From JADJRG01 sp964474905 (GTDB lineage: Bacteria > Myxococcota_A > Polyangia > Nannocystales > Nannocystaceae): a DNA stretch of 64,000 bases. The position numbers were made by a program, and so were the translations under genes. The stretch's first letter is position 1, and each line of letters opens with the position of its first letter. Positions 42,894-51,881 of this stretch are shown one piece after another. Location of the stretch: assembly GCA_964474905.1 (NCBI GenBank), contig CAYYUP010000017.1:1-64000 (forward strand). Direction: 5' to 3'. Under the pieces are notes generated by a model. The model made no database searches. It saw nothing but the letters and a program-made list of their open reading frames with translations, and had not been told where the DNA came from.

Positions 42894-43670
42894 ATGGGCG
42901 AACTCCTCGAGCTGGGCGCACGCATCCCCACGCTGGCGATGGTCCTCGCCTTTATGGTGCCGCTAGCGATCGCGGTCTATTGGTACGGAAACCGCCAAGT
43001 CGGCGATCCCTCGGCCCGCAGGAGTCGCGGTCGTGGTCGCTGGGGCGAAGATGACGACGCGTTTGACGAGGCGTTTCGCGCCCAAATCCGCCGCTTTCAG
43101 GACCGCGACAAGCCCGGCACGATCGCCCAGGCCCCCGCCGGCATGGTGATGCTCCGCGGCGTGCTTTCTGGCGCTGACCAAGACCTGGGCGGCGCCAAAG
43201 GGCGTGAATGTGTATGGCGAAATCGCGCAGACGCTCGCAGGGGAGCGGCGGTCGGCTCCGAGATCGTCTTTTTTCGGGACTCCAGCGGCATCGCGGTGAT
43301 CGAAGGGCTCGAGCGCGCGCAGGTCATCAGCCCTACGGAGGGAGGCGCCCGCAGTGTTGAGTGGGTCGGCCTCTATTTAGGGGATGAGATCGAGGTGGTC
43401 GGTCGTTTTGAGCCAGATACAGAGCCCACGAACGCGGAGGCGACTGATCCCCAGGCACGGATCTACGGCAGCCTCGGTCAAGACGGTAAGCTCCACGTAC
43501 GCCTCGTCCGGCGACCCGCCCCCGCCACCTCGGCACCGGCGACAAAAGCCAAGACAAAAGCCAAGACAAAGGCCGAGACAAAAGCGCCTCCCTCACGAAC
43601 CCCCGATGCCGCGGACGATCCTGTCGACACCGCGGCCACCTCGAGCCCCCAACAAAGAGAGACATCATGA
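42894..43670 (+). CDS. Membrane-anchored protein, possibly GIDE-like
   Basis: A 258-residue protein with one N-terminal membrane segment (LAMVLAFMVPLAIAVYWYG), a central beta-rich domain (GMVMLRGVLSGADQDLGGAKGRECVWRNR...GLYLGDEIEVVGRFEPD) and a Lys/Thr/Ala tail built of a 12-bp repeat. The core resembles the GIDE/E3-ligase-like membrane domain found in some bacteria, but the match is weak. ATG 42894. It overlaps the next gene by 4 bp. Confidence 0.6.
   Translation: MGELLELGARIPTLAMVLAFMVPLAIAVYWYGNRQVGDPSARRSRGRGRWGEDDDAFDEAFRAQIRRFQDRDKPGTIAQAPAGMVMLRGVLSGADQDLGGAKGRECVWRNRADARRGAAVGSEIVFFRDSSGIAVIEGLERAQVISPTEGGARSVEWVGLYLGDEIEVVGRFEPDTEPTNAEATDPQARIYGSLGQDGKLHVRLVRRPAPATSAPATKAKTKAKTKAETKAPPSRTPDAADDPVDTAATSSPQQRETS
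43546..43584 (+). repeat. 12-bp repeat coding for Lys-Thr-Lys-Ala units
   Basis: GACAAAAGCCAA-type units recur three to four times near the 3' end of the membrane protein gene; period 12 keeps the frame. Confidence 0.75.
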
Positions 43671-44491
43671 AACGCCTGTTGGTTTTCTGCGCAGCCCTCG
43701 CCATGGTCAGCGGCTGCAAAAAGGATGATGACACCCAAAACCCGGACGAGGTCACCGAGACGCCCGCCGACACCGGCGACGAGGCGCCCCAAGAGCCCGC
43801 CGAGCCCGAGGTGCCCCAAGAGCCCGATCCGCCTGAGATCGCCGCTGCTCGGTTGCAGGTGCTGCTCACCGACTTCGCGCCGGCCGCTGCGACCTTGGAG
43901 CCGATGATCAAGGACCTGACAGAGCGCCAGCAGTTCCGGGCCTCGGGCCTAGCTGCCGCCTGGTACGCACTCGCGCTCGTCAGCGATATCGCCGAGAACG
44001 CCAAGGAGCCCGCCGAGTACGCGGTATCCATGGCCGACAAGACCCAAGACGCCGAGGTGATCGCAGCGGCCTACATCGCCCTGGGCGCCCACCAGCTCGG
44101 CATCGAGAGCTTCGAAGAGGCCGCGAAGAGCCTCGAAAAGGCCTACGACGCCGACCGCAAGGGGCCCGAGGCCGCGCTGGCGATGATCGTCTACTCCGAG
44201 GTCCGCATCGCGATGGCCTTCGGTGGCACCGACCAGATCTCCAAGCCCGAGGAGCTCGACGCGGCCGAGACCGCTCTCGGCAAGGCCAAGGACCTCGCGA
44301 CCGCCCAGAGCAGCGACATCCTGCTCGGCCGGGCCCTGGTCAACGAGGCGGCGATCGCCCGCTACCGCAGCGACAAAAAGAAGGCCTGCAAGCTGCTCGC
44401 CGAGGGCATGACGAAGTACAAAGCAGCGAGCGCCGCGGAGTACCTCACCTCGGGCGCCCAGGCCCTCAAAGACGCCGCTCTCTGCAAGTAG
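43667..44491 (+). CDS. TPR-like lipoprotein
   Basis: A 274-residue lipoprotein with lipobox MVSGC (Cys 17) and an acidic Pro/Glu linker. The rest is helical, with paired helices resembling degenerate tetratricopeptide repeats (AAAYIALGAHQLGIESFEEAAKSLEKAYDAD). It overlaps the upstream gene by 4 bp (ATGA), so translation is coupled. It likely scaffolds envelope proteins; function unknown. Confidence 0.75.
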   Translation: MKRLLVFCAALAMVSGCKKDDDTQNPDEVTETPADTGDEAPQEPAEPEVPQEPDPPEIAAARLQVLLTDFAPAAATLEPMIKDLTERQQFRASGLAAAWYALALVSDIAENAKEPAEYAVSMADKTQDAEVIAAAYIALGAHQLGIESFEEAAKSLEKAYDADRKGPEAALAMIVYSEVRIAMAFGGTDQISKPEELDAAETALGKAKDLATAQSSDILLGRALVNEAAIARYRSDKKKACKLLAEGMTKYKAASAAEYLTSGAQALKDAALCK

Positions 44492-44518
44492 AGGGCAGGC
44501 TCTCCTAGCCGCCCGTCG

Positions 44519-44555
44519 ACGCCGTCATCGCCCGGGGCTTGCGCGATGACGGCGT
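44519..44555 (+). terminator. Hairpin between TPR lipoprotein and lysyl-tRNA synthetase genes
   Basis: Perfect 13-bp arms (44519-44531 and 44543-44555) with an 11-base loop end 21 bp before the synthetase ATG. It can be a terminator for the upstream unit or a leader hairpin; no T run follows. Confidence 0.55.
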
Positions 44556-44576
44556 GTTGCGCGACAACTTCAGGCG

Positions 44577-46262
44577 ATGGACGGCAAGCGCTCCGCAGAC
44601 CCACACCTCAATCACTGGGCCGACCACGCCGCGGCCAAGACCCTGCGCGAGCACCCTGATCGCGAGGTCTACACGGTCGCTGCAGGCATCACGCCCTCGG
44701 GCGTCGTGCATGTCGGCAACTTTCGCGAGGTGATCACCGTTGATCTGATCGCCCGCGCTCTCCGTGATCGAGGCGTCGAGGTCCGTTTTATCTACTCGTG
44801 GGACGACTTCGACGTCTTCCGCAAGGTGCCAGAGGGCATGCCCCAAGCGGAGCTTCTCGAGGCGAACCTGCGGCGAAGCATCGTCGACGTGCCGGATCCC
44901 TTCGGCGAACATCCGAGCTACGCCGACCACAACATCGCCGCTTTCGAGGCGAGCATCGAGCCCCTCGGGATCCGTCCGGAGTTCATCCGCCAATCGCAGC
45001 GCTACCGCGCCGGAGCCTATGCCGACGGCATCGCCCAGGCGCTCCGCCAACGCCGGCAGATCATCGACATCCTAAATCGCGCTCGCGCGGCCACCGGAGC
45101 TCGCACCCGGATCGCCGACGACTGGCTGCCACTCGCCGGTTTTTGCGGCGCCTGCGGCCGCGACGAGCTCTCCTTTGAACTCCACGACGACAACGAACAC
45201 CTGGTCTCCTACACCTGTAAAAGCTGCGATCACCACGACACCGTAGACCTCCGCGAGGGCGGCGATCTCAAGCTGCCGTGGCGGATCGACTGGCCGATGC
45301 GCTGGGCCCACGAGGGCGTCTGCTTCGAGCCCGGAGGCAAGGATCACTCCTCCGCAGGTGGCTCGTACGACACCGCAAAGGGCATCGTCTCAGAGATCTA
45401 CGGGGGATCTGCACCCTCCTACGTCGGCTACGATTTTGTCCGCATCAAGGGGCGCGCAGGAAAGATCTCGAGCTCTAGCGGCGACGTCGTCACAGTCGGC
45501 GACTGCCTCGAGATCTACGAACCCGAGGTACTGCGCTGGATTTTTGTCTCCTACCGGCCAAACACCGAGTTCCAGATCTCCTTCGACCTCGACGTGATCA
45601 AGATCTACGAGGACTTTGACCGCATCCGCCGTCTGGCCCATGAGGCAGATAAAGAAGAAAGTGCAGAGGCCGACGGCAAGGCCAACAAGGCCAACAAGGC
45701 TAACCGAAAGCGGCAGGCGGCCCGTCGAGCCCTCGAACTCGCCTCGCCCGAGCACCAGCGGGTAAAACCGGGCACTCCGCTGCCCTTCATCCCAGCGTTT
45801 CGCCATCTGTCGATGATCCTGCAGATCCACGACGGCGACTTGGGCGGCACAGTCGATTACTACGTGCGCTCCGGCGAGATCACCAGCGACTCCGAGCGCG
45901 AACTCTGCCGCCGCCGAGCCGCCTGCGCCTGGCATTGGATCACCACCTACGCGCCGGATGACTTCCGCTACAGGATCCGCGAGCAGGCCGTCGTCCGCGA
46001 ACTCGGCGACCTGGAGGCCGAGGTACTCACTCGCCTCGTGGCTGTCCTAAGAGACAGCCCATCGCTCACAGAGAAAGAACTCGTGCCCCACATGCGCAGC
46101 CTCACCGAGGGCACCGAGATGACCAACAAGACCTTCCTTCCCGTGGTCTACGAGCTACTGCTTGGTCGCCCCAAGGGCCCGAAGGTGACCACTCTGCTGA
46201 CAACGATGGGCGGCGAGAGGGCGCTGAGCTTGCTCAGCCCGAGCCTCGAAGCACGCTCCTGA
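44577..46262 (+). CDS. lysK: Lysyl-tRNA synthetase, class I
   Basis: A 561-residue class I lysyl-tRNA synthetase. The HIGH-type motif appears as GVVHVGN and the KMSKS-type loop as KISSSSG. A zinc-knuckle-like segment (CGACGRDELSF...YTCKSCDHHD) fits the family, and the domain order matches archaeal/spirochaete LysRS-I. It charges tRNA-Lys. Class I is the rarer form in bacteria. A short Lys/Asn/Ala repeat (KANKANKANR) sits in a linker near residue 373. ATG 44577 has AGG close upstream. Confidence 0.92.
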   Translation: MDGKRSADPHLNHWADHAAAKTLREHPDREVYTVAAGITPSGVVHVGNFREVITVDLIARALRDRGVEVRFIYSWDDFDVFRKVPEGMPQAELLEANLRRSIVDVPDPFGEHPSYADHNIAAFEASIEPLGIRPEFIRQSQRYRAGAYADGIAQALRQRRQIIDILNRARAATGARTRIADDWLPLAGFCGACGRDELSFELHDDNEHLVSYTCKSCDHHDTVDLREGGDLKLPWRIDWPMRWAHEGVCFEPGGKDHSSAGGSYDTAKGIVSEIYGGSAPSYVGYDFVRIKGRAGKISSSSGDVVTVGDCLEIYEPEVLRWIFVSYRPNTEFQISFDLDVIKIYEDFDRIRRLAHEADKEESAEADGKANKANKANRKRQAARRALELASPEHQRVKPGTPLPFIPAFRHLSMILQIHDGDLGGTVDYYVRSGEITSDSERELCRRRAACAWHWITTYAPDDFRYRIREQAVVRELGDLEAEVLTRLVAVLRDSPSLTEKELVPHMRSLTEGTEMTNKTFLPVVYELLLGRPKGPKVTTLLTTMGGERALSLLSPSLEARS

Positions 46263-46283
46263 GCAGGTGAACGCGCAGGGCAC

Positions 46284-47288
46284 CTAGCCCGGGATCGGAT
46301 CTTCACAAAAGAAGTGAATCACCACTTGGCCGTTGGATTCGGCCTTGCCTGCGGTGCCGTCGTACTCGAGGTCGGCGTCATTCGGCGGCACACCGGCGCC
46401 AGGCTCCGCGTAGAGCATGATCGGCATCTCAGCAGCCGGCACAATGTAGCCACTGCCGCCGATACCCGGCACCTGCAGTCCGCCCGCAGGACCGCCAAAA
46501 TAGCCACCTCCTCCGCCGGTTGTCGCTAGCCCGCCCTGCATCGTCGGCATGCCGCCGGCCTCTGGATGATTCCCGGGGATACCCAAACCGCAGGTATTTC
46601 GGGCCGCGCTACCGCCCCCTCCAGCGATGATCAGCGCCCGATCTTGATCGGTCTCCAAAACCTCATCTGCGCCGACAAAGACCCCCGACAGACCACCGCC
46701 GCCGCCTCCTCCAAAGCCGTATTTCTCTTCGCCCATATTGGCGTTTCCGTATTCGCCGATGATCACGACGATCGGCGTACCGGGCTCGACTTCGAAATAC
46801 GCCTCCGAATAGCCGCCCATGCCCGCGTCCACGGTGTCGCCGCAATTCGCCTCGGAATTACCGCCCGCGCCCCAGGCCTTGACCTGCATGAATTTCAGTT
46901 TTGAAGGGGTGACAAAGGAGAGATCCGTGTCGGAGAAGTCGAAGTCAATATCATCACAGGCGATATCCATGGTCGTCGATGAATCTGAGCCGCTCGCGAC
47001 CGTCGTCGAGGTGGTGGCTGCCGTCGTTGAGGTACTATCATCCGTCGTAACTGTGCCCATTGAGTTGCTCGCAGAGTTCGAAGTCTCCGCCGCGGTTGAG
47101 GTACCCGAGGTCGCGGTTGTCGTCGACGATCCCGAAGAACTCGAGGTCATGCCGTCGGTGACGGACAGGCCCCCAGAGAAGGAGAGCCCGGTCTCACCGG
47201 TGGCCCCGCTCTCTCCACTCGTACACGCGAGCGCCGCGAACCCGATAACAACAACAGCTCCCCCTACTAACGATCCATGTCCATGCAC
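46284..47288 (-). CDS. Lipoprotein with ALK-like glycine-rich domain
   Basis: A 334-residue lipoprotein: hydrophobic signal with lipobox AALAC (Cys 22), a long Ser/Thr linker, then a C-terminal domain dense in Gly runs (YGFGGGGGGGLSGVF, ALIIAGGGGSAA, TTGGGGGYFGG). This spacing of KAWGAGG, Gly runs and aromatic residues resembles the glycine-rich domain of ALK/LTK receptors (PF12810-like). In bacteria such domains are presumably adhesive or structural. Start is GTG 47288. Function unknown. Confidence 0.7.
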   Translation of the reverse strand: MHGHGSLVGGAVVVIGFAALACTSGESGATGETGLSFSGGLSVTDGMTSSSSGSSTTTATSGTSTAAETSNSASNSMGTVTTDDSTSTTAATTSTTVASGSDSSTTMDIACDDIDFDFSDTDLSFVTPSKLKFMQVKAWGAGGNSEANCGDTVDAGMGGYSEAYFEVEPGTPIVVIIGEYGNANMGEEKYGFGGGGGGGLSGVFVGADEVLETDQDRALIIAGGGGSAARNTCGLGIPGNHPEAGGMPTMQGGLATTGGGGGYFGGPAGGLQVPGIGGSGYIVPAAEMPIMLYAEPGAGVPPNDADLEYDGTAGKAESNGQVVIHFFCEDPIPG

Positions 47289-47445
47289 AGCACCGATCGT
47301 ACGGCCTTATGAGTTCGCTGCACAGCGCCCGGTGCTCGCCATTGGCACCCAGATGACTGAGGACGTACATCTGCGGTCCACCCATCTGTCGGTCCGCACC
47401 TGCAAGTGTACGCAGTTCTGCGCCACCCAGGCATGCTTGGCGCGC

Positions 47446-48642
47446 TCAGGCGCTGTCGATGAACGCGGTGACGATCCCGGCGAGCCAGGCCCGAAGCTGT
47501 TTTGCGGAACCCTCATCGAGCCCGCGCACCCAGGCGATATGATCGCTGCCCCCCGCAGAACAGACCTCGATCGGGCAGGCAGCACTCGCCCTTACAACGA
47601 GATCACTCGCAGGGAAAGAGGGATCCGCCGCACCAGACACGACACCGCGCTCGGCAGCGAAATCGCGGAGCCTCCTGTGGCGCTCGGCGATCGCACTATC
47701 AATATTACGCACCGCTTCATCTAAGACGATAAGACGGTGGCCAGTCGCAGGATTATCAGCAGCCCGCGGTCGACGGACCTGATGATACCAGGCGCGAAGG
47801 GCGTACAACTCGCCGATGTAGCGCAGGTTTCGAGATCGTCGAGGCTCGAGCGCATCGAGGTACTTTGCATCAAAGTCGCGATCGAGTTCGCGTCCGCGAG
47901 CGATGGTCAAACGCGCCTCGCCGACGTCCGATCGCAGCTGCGAACCAGCACCGACAACCGCACCAAAACCCACCTGGCGAGGACCGATCATGCCACCGCT
48001 ACCGCCTAAAAAGATCCTCGGCTCGCGCAGGAGCACGCCCCTTGGCACATCACCGACAAGCGAAGGTGTCGCCTTGTCGCCGCGCTCGCCCCAGGGCGTA
48101 AAATTGAAGTGGATGTAACCGCTGCCGACCTCAGAGTGGTCACGGCGCGACGTGCCGCCGGTCATCAGCACGTCACAAAAATTGATCTGCGATCCAAGGG
48201 TGACAAAGGCCAGCAGGATCGTCTGCTTAAGGCCGACCGAGTGCGCCGTCGAGGCCTCCTCCTCGAGCAAGGTGCCGCCGCGGAGATGAGCCGAAGCGCC
48301 GACGCTCGAGTCCCGGAGCATCACAGCGCCCGAGACATAGCCGCTCGCGATCGTCGCTCGTTCGCCGAGCACCGCATCCACAACCGTCGCCGGCCCCTCC
48401 GTACCGACCTCCGCCGCAGGGCCGATAAAGGTCCGTGCACCGCGGATACGCGCCCCTGGGTGAAGAATCGCGCCAGCGCAGATCCTCTCGAGAAGAACCT
48501 CAGGCCCGACGAAGGTCTGACGGGGGTCGACAATCGTCACCCCGCGCTCGGCCAGGGCTGCCACACGAGCGTCGAGAACGCTCGCCTGAGCGCGGAGATC
48601 CTCGGCACCGCTGCACACATGCCCAACCTTCGCCCGATCCAT
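47446..48642 (-). CDS. Left-handed beta-helix protein, GlmU C-terminal-like
   Basis: A 398-residue protein whose residues about 35-260 form hexapeptide repeats ([LIV]-G-x4: VDPRQTFVGPEVLLERICAGAILHPGARIRGARTFIGPAAEVG and onward), as in the acetyltransferase half of GlmU. GYIHFNFTPWGERGDKATPSLVGDV replaces the usual acyl-CoA/active-site segment with a conserved-looking insert. There is no nucleotidyltransferase domain; the C-terminal 130 residues are helical. It may be a carbohydrate-modifying or scaffold protein. ATG 48642 has AAGG 4 nt upstream. Confidence 0.75.
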   Translation of the reverse strand: MDRAKVGHVCSGAEDLRAQASVLDARVAALAERGVTIVDPRQTFVGPEVLLERICAGAILHPGARIRGARTFIGPAAEVGTEGPATVVDAVLGERATIASGYVSGAVMLRDSSVGASAHLRGGTLLEEEASTAHSVGLKQTILLAFVTLGSQINFCDVLMTGGTSRRDHSEVGSGYIHFNFTPWGERGDKATPSLVGDVPRGVLLREPRIFLGGSGGMIGPRQVGFGAVVGAGSQLRSDVGEARLTIARGRELDRDFDAKYLDALEPRRSRNLRYIGELYALRAWYHQVRRPRAADNPATGHRLIVLDEAVRNIDSAIAERHRRLRDFAAERGVVSGAADPSFPASDLVVRASAACPIEVCSAGGSDHIAWVRGLDEGSAKQLRAWLAGIVTAFIDSA

Positions 48643-48746
48643 GGCCCTTTTTACCACCGCCGATCCCTGCGTGCCCGCACCAAGGGAGCTTCGCGCTGGC
48701 TGCGAAGCGATGACGAGAAGACACAGGGCCTGCTAGGCTCGCGTCG

Positions 48747-49379
48747 ATGAACAGTTCGGCCAAGCTGACCCAAGCAGAGCTGCGCGAGGCCGCAGCCGAG
48801 GCGGGCATCTCACCGGAGGAACTCCGTCGAGCGCTCGCCGAACGCAACAGCGATCTGCCCGCACGGATCGAATCTCCGCCGGGCGTATTGGCCTCGACCA
48901 GCCTCGAGAGCCGCTTAGAGCTGCCCCCAGAGCAGGCCAGTGAAACCGTGCGCCGCCTCCTCGAGCGCCGCTGCGGACATCGAGGCCACCGTCAAGGCAG
49001 CGGTCGCATCGACATCGTCGACGACGAGAGCGGCGTCGTCTACCAAATTTCAGGAGAGGCAGACGGCGTCGGCGGCAGCCTCGTAAAGATCGAGATCAAC
49101 TCGATGTCGAGCGTCGGCTCCTTCGCCCTGGGCTCCTTTATCGTCGGCACCTTCGCCCTCGGTATGATCGCCTTTGGGTACCTGGTCTCGATCACCATAA
49201 TGTGGCTCGGCATCATCGCAGGAATGACCGGCATCGCGTTCCTCATGCGGGCCGGCAAAAAAATCGAGAACAGCCGAGCCCACGCCCGAGCCCTCGCTGC
49301 CGAAGCGCTGCTCGAGGCCGAGGTCGCCCCTCCGGTTCCGTCGCCAGTCGCCCTGCCGCCGCAGGGGCGCGAACTCTAG
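48747..49379 (+). CDS. Two-helix membrane protein of unknown function
   Basis: A 210-residue protein. The first 45 residues resemble a short helix-turn unit (LTQAELREAAAEAGISPEELRRAL), also seen at the start of some SHOCT/DUF-type membrane proteins. A beta-rich domain follows, then two membrane segments (SFALGSFIVGTFALGMIAFG and VSITIMWLGIIAGMTGIAFLM) and a Pro-rich tail. Divergent from the beta-helix gene. Function unknown. Confidence 0.65.
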   Translation: MNSSAKLTQAELREAAAEAGISPEELRRALAERNSDLPARIESPPGVLASTSLESRLELPPEQASETVRRLLERRCGHRGHRQGSGRIDIVDDESGVVYQISGEADGVGGSLVKIEINSMSSVGSFALGSFIVGTFALGMIAFGYLVSITIMWLGIIAGMTGIAFLMRAGKKIENSRAHARALAAEALLEAEVAPPVPSPVALPPQGREL

Positions 49380-49445
49380 AGCCCCGCCCGGGTGACGCCG
49401 GCGCACCACCTTGACCGCCCCGCACCTGCGGTCCAACCTCAGCGA

Positions 49446-49940
49446 ATGTCGACCGACTACATCACTCCAGAGGGCTTCGCAAAGCTCCGGGGTGAGCTCG
49501 ACTACCTCTGGCGGACCGAGCGACCGCGAGTGACCAATGAGGTCTCCGCCGCCGCTGCCCTCGGCGACCGCTCCGAGAACGCCGAGTACATCTACGGCAA
49601 AAAACGGCTCCGCGAGATCGACCGTCGGGTCCGCTACCTCGGTAAACGTCTCGAGGCGCTGACGATCGTCAAGCCGCACACGGAGCTCGGCACCCGGGTC
49701 ATCTTCGGCGCCTGGGTGACGATCGAGGACGAAGACGGTCGGGGCTTTAGCTACCGACTCGTGGGCCCCGACGAGTGGGACGCAGACGCCGGCCTTATCA
49801 GCATCGTTTCGCCGATCGGGCGGGCGCTGCTCGGCAAAGAAGTCGACGATGTCGTCGTCGTTTCGAGACCGCGAGGGCCGATCGAGCTGACCATCCTCGG
49901 GGTGCACCTCGAGCGTCCAAGCAGCGCGGATCAGGGCTAA
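49446..49940 (+). CDS. greB: GreA/GreB-type transcription elongation factor
   Basis: A 164-residue protein with the Gre coiled-coil finger (EGFAKLRGELDYLWRTERPRVTNEVSAAAALGDRSENAEYIYGKKRLREIDRRVRYL) and the C-terminal FKBP-like domain (SIVSPIGRALLGKEVDDVV). The tip Asp/Glu pair and the YIYGK segment suggest GreB rather than GreA. It rescues backtracked RNA polymerase by stimulating RNA cleavage. ATG 49446. Confidence 0.88.
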   Translation: MSTDYITPEGFAKLRGELDYLWRTERPRVTNEVSAAAALGDRSENAEYIYGKKRLREIDRRVRYLGKRLEALTIVKPHTELGTRVIFGAWVTIEDEDGRGFSYRLVGPDEWDADAGLISIVSPIGRALLGKEVDDVVVVSRPRGPIELTILGVHLERPSSADQG

Positions 49941-49964
49941 AACCGCTCTAAACCCGCCGTTCAA

Positions 49965-50289
49965 GCGATTGCAGATGTGGTGGGCGCCCTTGTCGGAACT
50001 CGCGTGCCAGCGACAAGCGGGACCCGGCGATGCGCGAGTCTCTTCGTCGTCCAAGGACGCAACGATCCCCGGATGCCGGTAAGTGAGGCCCGGCAGATCG
50101 TCGCGAACATGCGGACCGGCGAACCGGCGAACCGGCGGCACGCCTGTCTGGTACCTCGAGGCCCAAGACGAAGGGCACGGCTTCCGTCGCCGTCGCAACC
50201 AGGATTATCAGCTTTACGCGACGGTGCTCTTCATTCGGAGATACTTCCTGGGCGATGCTGACGGGCACAAGGCCCCGCCGGCTGGTTGA
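49965..50289 (+). pseudogene. Frameshifted C-terminal remnant of an S9 prolyl-oligopeptidase-family peptidase
   Basis: One frame gives LFVVQGRNDPRMPVSEARQI and continues VANMR, the strand and catalytic-Asp loop of S9 peptidases. After an expanded repeat at 50116-50132 another frame gives TPVWYLEAQDEGHGF, the catalytic His loop, to the stop at 50289. Deleting two 8-bp repeat copies restores MRTGGTPVWYL across the joint. Upstream, a third frame holds DKRDPAMRESL, matching the region before LFVVQG, with the intervening residues deleted. The N-terminal propeller and Ser are absent. No intact start. Confidence 0.75.
50116..50132 (+). repeat. 8-bp repeat ACCGGCGA causing the S9 frameshift
   Basis: Two full copies of ACCGGCGA precede a near-copy ACCGGCGG. 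Removing the two copies joins the two S9 reading frames exactly, so the repeat expansion is a sufficient cause of the frameshift. Confidence 0.7.
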
Positions 50290-50367
50290 TCGGGCTCTTT
50301 CGGCCGCGACCTCGCACGAGTGACTTTTGCCTCAGGTCTAGCAACGCCGGGAGTATCCTCAGAGCGC

Positions 50368-51366
50368 ATGCTCGACGCGTCTAGCCTTCGCTCGATCCCC
50401 GGCGTCTGCGACCTTACCTGGCTGCGGCCGCGCGGCGAGCGAGGGCATCGCGACGAAGGACCGCCACGCCTCCTGATCGAGATCCCGCACGGGGCGACCG
50501 AGCGCTCCGACTACGAGACCTTCGCCGCACAGCTGCGCTCGTCGCTGCCCGCAGACCTCGAGGAGTTTTTCTTCGTCAATACCGACATCGGCGCCCCCGA
50601 GTGCGCCATTAAGATCGCCGAAGAACTCGCCGCCACCGGCAAGCCACTGGGCGTTTTGATCATCCGCTCGCGGATCCCCCGGACCTTCATCGACTGCAAC
50701 CGAGTCACCGCAGGTATGCCGGGTGTCGTTGTCGACGGGCTGACGCCAGCGCTCGCGAGCTACATCGAAGACCCTGCCGATCGCCAACTTCTAGAGGCGC
50801 GCCACCGTCGTTATCACGGCGTCGTCGCCAGCGCCTACGACCTGATCTGCGGCAGCGGCGGCCTCGCCCTCCAGCTCCACTCCTACGCCCCGCGCTCGGT
50901 CGAGATCGAAGAAATCGACCGCGACATCGTGCACAAACTTCGCTGGGCCTACACCCCAGAGGTCTACAAAAGATGGCGACAACGTCCCGACATCGATGTC
51001 ATCTGCGAGTCCACCGACGGCTCCGCCCTCAGCTCACCTGAGCTGGTCAACCTGATCCTCGACGGCTACCGCGGACTCGGCCTCGAGGTCGGCGCGAGCA
51101 GGACCTACCGCCTTCACCCGACGACGATGGGTTACCAATACGCGAGCCGCTTCCCGGGCAAGGTGATTTGTGTCGAGCTGAGCCGAGAACTCGTCGCCAA
51201 CCCCTTCACACCGCTCTGCGAGTCACCGCTCTGTCAGGCCAAGATCGAGCGCCTGGCGAAGCCACTCGCGCGAAGCCTCCGCCGCGCCCTCGGGGGCAGG
51301 ACAACCCACGAAGACCTGAAGAACGAGCAGCTGCATCCTCCCACCACCAGCGACACCCCCGAGTGA
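50368..51366 (+). CDS. N-formylglutamate amidohydrolase-like protein
   Basis: A 332-residue cytoplasmic protein. LLIEIPHGATERSDYE near residue 36, a central ADxxxxxxRHRRYH-like segment and LALQLHSYAPRSVE resemble the metal-binding motifs of the N-formylglutamate amidohydrolase superfamily (HxG and HxY). In canonical members the enzyme completes histidine degradation, but no hut genes are near, so the substrate may differ. ATG 50368 is used; an upstream frame is not conserved. Confidence 0.7.
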   Translation: MLDASSLRSIPGVCDLTWLRPRGERGHRDEGPPRLLIEIPHGATERSDYETFAAQLRSSLPADLEEFFFVNTDIGAPECAIKIAEELAATGKPLGVLIIRSRIPRTFIDCNRVTAGMPGVVVDGLTPALASYIEDPADRQLLEARHRRYHGVVASAYDLICGSGGLALQLHSYAPRSVEIEEIDRDIVHKLRWAYTPEVYKRWRQRPDIDVICESTDGSALSSPELVNLILDGYRGLGLEVGASRTYRLHPTTMGYQYASRFPGKVICVELSRELVANPFTPLCESPLCQAKIERLAKPLARSLRRALGGRTTHEDLKNEQLHPPTTSDTPE

Positions 51367-51389
51367 ATCGGCTAGGATGAGAGAAAGTC

Positions 51390-51881
51390 GTGTCTGGGTC
51401 CCTATCATCTGACCTCGATATCGCTGACCTAAAGGCGATCAAATCACTGGTCGAGGCCTGGCTGGCGTTCCCCGCACGCCAGTTCAACTTGGATACGCCT
51501 CCGCCGCCGCCGACCACGGTCCCGAGCGCACTCGTCACCTCGATCACCCGGCGCTCCGCCTATCGCAAACAGGTGCTCACCGACGCCCAGCTCTGGTCGC
51601 GCCTCGGCCGGCCGCTGACCGGTATCGGCACCGAACACGTGCTGCGTCCACTGCCCTCCCCTGAGCCCTTCGACGGCTGGAACATCAGCCTGCGCTCAGT
51701 GACCCTGAGGGTCGAGTGGGCCCGGACAATGCGCGGGCTCGAGGTCGATTACTACGCGTTTGCGATCGAGCGCATCGTGTTAGAGGACAGCACCTGGAAG
51801 ATCGCCGCGCTCTACAGCGACCATGATCGCCGGCAGGTCTGTCGAGTTCTCGACTACCTCGACGCCCGTCACGGCACCTAA
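51390..51881 (+). CDS. Uncharacterised cytoplasmic protein
   Basis: A 163-residue protein with a Pro-rich run (TPPPPPTTVP) and a compact alpha/beta C-terminal part (GLEVDYYAFAIERIVLEDSTWKIAALYSDHD). No signal peptide, membrane segment or known motif. GTG 51390, 23 bp after the amidohydrolase-like gene, suggests coupling. Followed by a strong terminator. Confidence 0.6.
   Translation: MSGSLSSDLDIADLKAIKSLVEAWLAFPARQFNLDTPPPPPTTVPSALVTSITRRSAYRKQVLTDAQLWSRLGRPLTGIGTEHVLRPLPSPEPFDGWNISLRSVTLRVEWARTMRGLEVDYYAFAIERIVLEDSTWKIAALYSDHDRRQVCRVLDYLDARHGT

Noticed and set aside
49050..50198. 382-codon minus-strand open frame across the GreB and S9 remnant region
   Set aside because: It is antisense to the well-supported greB gene and the membrane protein gene and has a shadow-like His/Arg/Asp-rich composition.
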